From: Halochromatium glycolicum | Lineage (GTDB): Bacteria > Pseudomonadota > Gammaproteobacteria > Chromatiales > Chromatiaceae | Assembly: GCF_016584085.1 (NCBI RefSeq) | Contig: NZ_NRSJ01000036.1 | Location: 1-51,634, forward strand | Direction: 5' to 3' | Length of the DNA: 51,634 bases | Shown here: piece by piece, positions 44,761-51,634 of the stretch | Layout: the number at the start of each line of letters is the position of its first letter | Numbering within the stretch: position 1 is the stretch's first letter | Made by a program: the position numbers and the translations under genes | Notes under the pieces: model-generated | What the model saw: only the letters and a program-made list of their open reading frames with translations | What the model was told of the DNA's origin: nothing | Databases searched by the model: none

Positions 44761-45324
44761 CTAAGAGGGTGAAGGCCCTTCGAGCCGGCTGAGCTCGTCG
44801 AGCAAGTCCAGTACCAGCTGTCGGCCTTGGCTGTCCATCCCGCGCGTCAGCTGTTGTGCGTCGCGCTCGCCGTTGATCAGCGGCCGGATGATGGCCGCGA
44901 GCCGCGCCATCGGTCCGCCGACAGAGCTCATCTGCTCGGCCATATTCCCGATCAGCATCAAGGCCTCGGGATGACCGGTGCCCGCCGCATGAATCATGTG
45001 TGCCAGCCCCGGCGCAGCGAGGGTCGGGTCCTGACGCTGGGCTGGATCGGGCAAGCTGCTCGGGTCCTGCAGACCGCGCAGGATCGCATCAGCGATGATC
45101 TGGTCCTCTTCATCCAAGCCGGCAAACAGGGTGCGGTCGCGCTCACCGCCGGCAATGCGCCGGATGCTGGCGACCAATGCGCTCCAGCCCTGCTGCTCGG
45201 CCTGTGTCAGCAGGGCCTCGAAGGTCTGATGCTGTTCAGGTCGGCCGCAGGTCTGAGCCACCTGGCGAATGAATTCGGCATGGGCCAATCGGATCTGCTC
45301 ATGGCGGTCGGGAAACTCTGGCAT
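44761..45324 (-). CDS. Hypothetical protein
   Basis: A soluble, mostly helical, acidic protein of 187 residues with no signal peptide, membrane segment or known motif. Segments such as FEALLTQAEQQGWSALVASI, GGERDRTLFAGLDEEDQII and a Met-rich stretch (LAHMIHAAGTGHPEALMLIG) show no family I recognise. The start at 45324 lies within the first unit of a 14-bp tandem repeat. It is 124 bp downstream of folE on the same strand. The reading frame is convincing from codon use and absence of better overlapping frames. Function unknown. Confidence 0.65.
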   Translation of the reverse strand: MPEFPDRHEQIRLAHAEFIRQVAQTCGRPEQHQTFEALLTQAEQQGWSALVASIRRIAGGERDRTLFAGLDEEDQIIADAILRGLQDPSSLPDPAQRQDPTLAAPGLAHMIHAAGTGHPEALMLIGNMAEQMSSVGGPMARLAAIIRPLINGERDAQQLTRGMDSQGRQLVLDLLDELSRLEGPSPS

Positions 45325-45378
45325 CGCTTGCTCTGGATCGCTTGCTCTAGATCGCTTGCTCTAGATCGCTTGCTCTGG
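45323..45378. repeat. 14-bp tandem repeat, four units, across a start codon
   Basis: Four head-to-tail units of ATCGCTTGCTCTGG or ATCGCTTGCTCTAG (45323-45336, 45337-45350, 45351-45364 and 45365-45378). The first unit overlaps the start codon of the minus-strand hypothetical gene. Each unit offers a purine-rich AGAGC on that strand, so copy number could affect translation start or spacing (inference). Confidence 0.9.
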
Positions 45379-45448
45379 GCGGATCGTTCGGTTCTTTCGG
45401 TGCGGCGTGGCGCGCGCAGCAGGTCGGGCGCTGCCGGGTCAGCGCGCC

Positions 45449-46087
45449 TCAGCGCTCGAGGAACCCCATGAATTCTGCGCGGGTGCGGGCATCGGACTCG
45501 AAGGTTCCGCGCATCGCGCTGGAGATCGTCGTGCTGCTCTGCTTCTGGACGCCGCGCATCATCATGCAGGTGTGGCTCGCCTCCATCACCACCGCAACAC
45601 CGTGGGCGCCGAGGTGCTGCATCAATGCGTCGGCGACCTGACTGGTCAGCCGCTCCTGGACCTGAAGCCGGCGCGCGAAGACATCGACCACGCGTGCGAT
45701 CTTGCTCAGTCCGACAACCTTGCCATTGGGCAGGTAGCCGACATGCGCATGGCCAAAGAACGGGAGCATGTGGTGCTCGCAGAGACTATAGAACTCAATG
45801 TCGCGAACGATCACCATCTCGCGCACATCTTCCTCGAACAGCGCGTTCTTGATGATGGCTTCGGCCGACATCCTGTACCCGCTGGTCAAGAAGTCCAGCG
45901 CCTTGGCAACCCGTAACGGAGTGCGTTTCAGCCCTTCGCGATCGGGATCTTCGACGAGTCGGCCAAGGAGTTGGCGGACCAGCCCCTCCTTGTCGGCATC
46001 GTATACCTCGCGCTCGTCGTTCGGCTCGAAGCTGTCGGCATAGTGTCCATCGTTCTGGAGGCGCGAGAGCTTGTTGTGTGCAGGCAT
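45449..46087 (-). CDS. folE: GTP cyclohydrolase I
   Basis: Converts GTP to dihydroneopterin triphosphate, the first step of folate and pterin synthesis. It has 212 residues from ATG 46087. Zinc ligands are Cys103, His106 and Cys174 (SLCEHHMLPFFGHAHVGYLP and HTCMMMRGV). Further family segments include EGLKRTPLRVAKAL and LQVQERLTSQVADAL. This is the FolE1 zinc enzyme. An in-frame start at 46147 would add 20 residues that are not family-like. Confidence 0.95.
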   Translation of the reverse strand: MPAHNKLSRLQNDGHYADSFEPNDEREVYDADKEGLVRQLLGRLVEDPDREGLKRTPLRVAKALDFLTSGYRMSAEAIIKNALFEEDVREMVIVRDIEFYSLCEHHMLPFFGHAHVGYLPNGKVVGLSKIARVVDVFARRLQVQERLTSQVADALMQHLGAHGVAVVMEASHTCMMMRGVQKQSSTTISSAMRGTFESDARTRAEFMGFLER

Positions 46088-46707
46088 GTTGCTTCGTTTC
46101 CTGTGCGGCGACGGGCTCGGAGAAAGCCTTGGGCCTCGCTCGTCCAAGCGGCGGCGTTGGGCCGGGACGGGGAACGGCTTGGTCTCTCCCTGAGTACGTC
46201 CGTCGTCTGACGTGCTAGCGAACAGTAGGGGCGCCGGACGCGAAATGCGACCGCCATCGAGGCTCGGCCGCGATCAATGGAAGGGCCGAGCGGGTTTAGG
46301 TAGACTATTGGTTATACGGACAGTGTGATCCGTCTCTCATCTTCGACCCGCGAGTCACTGATCCCCATTGTCGATCCCGGCTCGACCGCGACCGCTGCGG
46401 CGCTCGCGTGATCCAACCAACCGGAGTGGCGTCATTCGCTTCTTGCCCATTCCGTGCCGGCCGGGGCAATCCGTCCCCGGTGTCAGGTGCCTGAAGTCGA
46501 TCAGCAGGCAGTCTGCGCGCTGGTCGCTCGTCGTTGCCGCCTGTGCTCGCGGCCTGCGCTCGTGGATGGACGCATCCCGGCTGCGATCTGACCGTATTGT
46601 CTCTGGCCCGTTCCCGCTTGGCCCGAGCCTGGCCCCGTTGGCACAGTGGCTGCTGGGCTCCTGTGGTGCCTGTCCCGTTTTCAACCTAATACCTCGAGGA
46701 TATCCTG
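46088..46707. other. Intergenic region between folE and the NAGGN operon
   Basis: This 620-bp divergent region probably carries the promoters of folE and of the osmolyte operon. An AT-richer patch near 46300-46320 (TTGGTTATAC) could be a promoter element. No gene or repeat with support was found. Regulation by osmolarity would be expected from the operon's role but no operator is recognised. Confidence 0.45.
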
Positions 46708-48483
<1,776 letters not shown>

Positions 48484-48600
48484 CGCGCCGGGCCCTTGCT
48501 GGGAGGAAGGACCTTCGGATTGGCCGAACGGCCGCAGCCGAAGGCGCCTTGAAGTCACGACAGCAGATAACCGGACGAACCGGGACGAGGGGACAGCGCA

Positions 48601-50349
48601 ATGAGCACGCGAGAGCATATCCACCACCGGCTCGAACGTCGGCGGGCGCAGTCGGTCAGCAGCTGGGACAACGAGCGGCGGCACGAGAACGAGATCTGGT
48701 CGGAGACGGCGGTCGACTGTGGTTGGGGCCGCCTGATCTTCGGCCAGACCTTCAATGACCCGCAGCGCCTCGCCCGCTGCCTGCAGGAGGAACGATCCGG
48801 TCGACGCGACGTCGCGATGTATCTGCGCGATCCGCATGTGGTCCTATCCTATGCGCCGCAGGACCTGTTTCTGGACCCGTCGCACACCTTTCGCCTCTGG
48901 CTCGACCGCTACCAGTATTCGCATCGGCGCCCAAAGGGCTTCGTCGTCCGGCTGCTCAACAGCCGAGCCGATGCCGAGGCCGTGCACCGGCTGTACGCGG
49001 CGCGGCGCATGGTGCCGCCGAATGCCGAGTTCATCTGGGAGCAGCGCGCCTCCCGGGTGATCCAGTTCTGGGTCGCGCAGGACGAGCAGGACGGGGGTAT
49101 CCTCGGCTGTGTCAACGGCGTCGACCATGTCGAGGCATTTGGAGACGTCGAGCGCGGCGCCAGCTTATGGGCACTGGCAGTGGACTCCCAGGCCCCTTAT
49201 CCCGGGATCGGCGAGACGCTGGTCCGGCAGGTTGCCGAGTTCTATCAGGCGCGTGGGCGCTCCTTCCTCGACCTGTCGGTGATGCACGACAACAAGGGCG
49301 CGATCCGGCTCTACGAAAAGCTCGGTTTCGAGCGCGTGCCGGTGTTCGCGCTCAAGAACAAGAATGCCTACAACGAGCCCTTATTCATCGGTAAGCAGCC
49401 CGCGGCGCAGCTCAATCCCTACGCGGCGATCATCGTTAACGAGGCGCGACGCCGTGGTATCGGGATCGAGGTGATCGATGCCGAAGCGGGCTATTTCGCG
49501 CTCGGGCTCGGCGGACGGCGGATCGTCTGCCGCGAGTCATTGAGCGAACTGACCACTGCGGTGGCGATGAGCCGCTGCGACGATAAGGTCGTGACCCAGC
49601 GTCTGCTCAAGCGCTCCGGTCTGCGGGTGCCGGATCAATGCGAGTACGAGGCCCTTGATCAGGCCGAGGCCTTCCTGACACGCCATGGGAGCGTCGTCGT
49701 CAAGCCGGCCCGCGGCGAGCAGGGGGCCGGCATCAGTGTCGATATCCGTGATCCGAATGACCTCGAGCAGGCCATCAAGAACGCCCGACGGATCTGCGAG
49801 ACGGTGATCCTGGAGGAGTTCTGTACCGGTGCGGACCTGCGCATCATCGTGATCAACTTTGAGGTCGTAGCCGCGGCGATTCGTCGTCCTGCCCAGATCG
49901 TCGGTACGGGTGCCCACAACATCGGTGAGCTGATCCAGATCCAGAGTCGGCGCCGGCGTGCCGCTACGAGCGGTGAGTCGTCGATTCCGGTCGATGCCGA
50001 GACCGAGCGCTGCATCCGGGAGGCCGGCTTCAGGATGGAGGATATGTTGCCCTACGGCCAGACACTGGTTGTCCGCAAGACGGCGAATCTGCACACTGGC
50101 GGGACTATCCATGACGTGACCGACAATCTGAGTCCGGCGCTGGCGCAGGCGGCCTGCAAGGCCGCCCGCGCGCTTGACATTCCGGTGACTGGCCTGGATT
50201 TCTTGGTACCGGACGTCACCGCGTCCGACTATGTGATCATCGAGGCCAATGAGCGGCCGGGGCTTGCGAATCACGAGCCCCAGCCAACCGCTGAGCGCTT
50301 CGTCGATCTGCTCTTTCCGCAGACAGCTGCCCGGGAGCTCCGCGCTTGA
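48601..50349 (+). CDS. ngg: N-acetylglutaminylglutamine synthetase (GNAT + ATP-grasp fusion)
   Basis: A 582-residue fusion enzyme proposed to acetylate glutamine and ligate a second glutamine, producing N-acetylglutaminylglutamine for AsnO. The GNAT acetyltransferase domain (about 115-260) has the acetyl-CoA region YPGIGETLVRQVAEFYQARG and IRLYEKLGFERV. The C-terminal ATP-grasp domain (about 310-575) resembles cyanophycin synthetase and glutathione ligases (VVKPARGEQGAGISVDI, EEFCTGADLRIIVI, GLDFLVPDV, EANERPGLANHEP). ATG 48601 follows GAGGGG. It lies 117 bp after asnO and its stop overlaps the next start. Confidence 0.92.
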   Translation: MSTREHIHHRLERRRAQSVSSWDNERRHENEIWSETAVDCGWGRLIFGQTFNDPQRLARCLQEERSGRRDVAMYLRDPHVVLSYAPQDLFLDPSHTFRLWLDRYQYSHRRPKGFVVRLLNSRADAEAVHRLYAARRMVPPNAEFIWEQRASRVIQFWVAQDEQDGGILGCVNGVDHVEAFGDVERGASLWALAVDSQAPYPGIGETLVRQVAEFYQARGRSFLDLSVMHDNKGAIRLYEKLGFERVPVFALKNKNAYNEPLFIGKQPAAQLNPYAAIIVNEARRRGIGIEVIDAEAGYFALGLGGRRIVCRESLSELTTAVAMSRCDDKVVTQRLLKRSGLRVPDQCEYEALDQAEAFLTRHGSVVVKPARGEQGAGISVDIRDPNDLEQAIKNARRICETVILEEFCTGADLRIIVINFEVVAAAIRRPAQIVGTGAHNIGELIQIQSRRRRAATSGESSIPVDAETERCIREAGFRMEDMLPYGQTLVVRKTANLHTGGTIHDVTDNLSPALAQAACKAARALDIPVTGLDFLVPDVTASDYVIIEANERPGLANHEPQPTAERFVDLLFPQTAARELRA

Positions 50350-51455
50350 AGCATCTCCGAATCGACACCGAATACCTGCTGGATATCCTGCTGAAACTCT
50401 TGTTCACGCCGAGCCCGTCAGGCTATACGGACCGGGTCGTGCACCTGGTCTGTGAGGAGCTCGAGCGTCTGGATGTCCCCTTCGAGTTGACCCGCCGCGG
50501 CGCCATCCGGGCGACGCTGAAGGGCGAGACGGAGCGGCCCAATAAGGCGATTGTCGCGCACATCGATACGCTTGGTGCGATGGTCAAGGCGCTGAAGCCG
50601 AACGGCCGGCTGCAGCTGGTGCCGGTCGGTCATTGGAATTCCCGCTTTGCCGAGGGCGCGCGCTGCACGCTGTTCACCGATATCGGCCAGCACCGGGGCA
50701 CGATCCTGCCGCTGAAGGCCTCCGGCCATACATTCGGACCGGAGATCGACAGCCAACCCGGCGGTTGGGAGAACGTCGAGTTTCGGATCGACGAGCGCGT
50801 GTTCGATCTCGAGGGGCTGCTGCAGCTCGGTGTCCACGTTGGCGACTTCGTTGCGGTCGACACCGCGCCAGAGATCACGGCGACCGGCTTCATCAACGCC
50901 CGCCACCTTGACGATAAGGCGGGCGCCGCGCTGCTGCTTGCCGCGGTCAAGGCGACGCGGGAGGGCGATGTGCGGTTGCCGGTGGATTGTCATCCGCTGT
51001 TTACGATCTCGGAGGAGGTCGGTTCCGGCGCATCGGCCGCGCTGCATCAGGACGTCGCCGAGATGCTGACCATCGATAACGGTACCACCGCGCCCGGGCA
51101 GAACTCGAGCGAGTTCGGCACGACCATCTGCATGGCCGATATGAGCGGCCCGTTCGACTATCACCTCACGCACCGGATCATCCAGATCTGTCAGGAATTC
51201 CAGCTTCCGCATCAGCGTGATGTCTTCAAATACTACCGTTCGGACAGTGCGGCGGCGCTTGAGGCCGGCAACGATGTACGCACGGCATTGGTGACCTTCG
51301 GCATCGATGCGTCACACGGCTACGAGCGCATCCACCAGGATGCGTTGGAGTCGATCGCTGAGCTGGTCGCGATCTATATGCAGTCGCCACCGCTGTACGC
51401 GCGCGACCGCTATGAGATGGGGCCGCGGGCGGGCTTCCCGACGGTGCCGGGCTAG
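50346..51455 (+). CDS. M42-family peptidase of the NAGGN osmoprotectant system
   Basis: Third gene of the conserved osmolyte trio, a 369-residue member of the M42 metallo-aminopeptidase family. Metal-site and catalytic segments visible are IVAHIDTLGAM, ARHLDDKAGAALLL and TISEEVGSGAS. Its exact role in NAGGN metabolism is unsettled; hydrolysis or turnover of the dipeptide is a reasonable guess. The start is TTG 50346, overlapping the ngg stop (TTGA), so translation is probably coupled. A copy of the 157-bp element lies 73 bp past its stop. Confidence 0.88.
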   Translation: MKHLRIDTEYLLDILLKLLFTPSPSGYTDRVVHLVCEELERLDVPFELTRRGAIRATLKGETERPNKAIVAHIDTLGAMVKALKPNGRLQLVPVGHWNSRFAEGARCTLFTDIGQHRGTILPLKASGHTFGPEIDSQPGGWENVEFRIDERVFDLEGLLQLGVHVGDFVAVDTAPEITATGFINARHLDDKAGAALLLAAVKATREGDVRLPVDCHPLFTISEEVGSGASAALHQDVAEMLTIDNGTTAPGQNSSEFGTTICMADMSGPFDYHLTHRIIQICQEFQLPHQRDVFKYYRSDSAAALEAGNDVRTALVTFGIDASHGYERIHQDALESIAELVAIYMQSPPLYARDRYEMGPRAGFPTVPG

Positions 51456-51528
51456 CAGCCACCGGTGCGCTTGAGCCGGCTCGGGTTCCGCGCGGTTCGG
51501 TGGATGTTTCGTCGCGTGCTCGGGCTTA

Positions 51529-51634
51529 GGCGATTTCTGTCAAAGCTCATACCGCCTTGCTGGTCTTTTCGCTCGCCTTCTTCGTCGCGCCGCCGGTCAC
51601 ATAGCCCGGCTATGCTCCCGGCGACGCTCCTCGA
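51529..51634 (+). mobile_element. 157-bp palindromic element, copy E (cut by window end)
   Basis: The first 106 bp of a fifth copy, in the orientation of copies A and B. The left flank is TTA (51526-51528); the right flank is beyond the window. The visible part matches the other copies closely and includes the CATAGCCCGGCTATG centre. Confidence 0.85.

Overview
The window is high-GC DNA with many short intergenic palindromic repeats. It carries about 43 protein genes or gene remnants and one tRNA. The core genes and their order (rph, rdgB, yggS, proC and yggT together; rpmG-rpmB-radC; coaBC-dut-argB-pyrE; bamD beside rluD-pgeF) are those of a gammaproteobacterium. The mix of repeats, a multihaem cytochrome and an N-acetylglutaminylglutamine amide (NAGGN) osmolyte cluster suggests a salt-tolerant member of the Chromatiales, perhaps a purple sulfur bacterium. 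No photosynthesis or sulfur-oxidation gene is present, so that placement is inference.

Layout. 1-5780: sucCD, a glnB-type PII gene, a REP pair, then bamD diverging from rluD-pgeF. 5877-11888: prc-gshA converging on an SDR gene, then a divergent CobT-like gene coupled to a small ORF. 12019-17064: an EAL phosphodiesterase, tex, a 66-bp tandem-repeat block, a small membrane protein and a BI-1/YccA protein. 17452-21732: tRNA-Ser(TGA), then a TonB receptor / YfiR-like / diguanylate cyclase operon. 22045-26273: an RND efflux adaptor and pump. 26266-32674: rpmG, rpmB, radC, a tumE-tumA toxin-antitoxin pair with a broken toxin, coaBC, dut, argB and pyrE. 32746-38914: a TauE/SafE-like membrane protein, the yggT-proC-yggS-rdgB-rph group and yicC. 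39457-46087: an FG-GAP/ASPIC protein with a membrane-anchored pentahaem cytochrome-TPR protein, a hypothetical gene and folE. 46708-51455: the NAGGN osmolyte trio.

The most striking feature is a dispersed element. Four full copies are exactly 157 bp, nearly identical and imperfectly palindromic, and a fifth runs off the window end. Each full copy is flanked by matching TAA or TTA triplets, as expected for a 3-bp target duplication of the form TWA. It encodes no protein and looks like a recently active MITE. One copy sits exactly at the stop codon of yggT. A second 75-bp repeat family has two copies, one splitting tumE from tumA and one 35 bp from a 157-bp element.

Functionally, the window combines housekeeping genes (TCA cycle, nitrogen sensing, ribosome, cofactor and nucleotide synthesis, envelope assembly), two c-di-GMP enzymes (one EAL, one GGDEF), efflux and osmoprotection. 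Its least understood part is the pentaheme cytochrome-TPR / FG-GAP operon, which probably acts in the periplasm.
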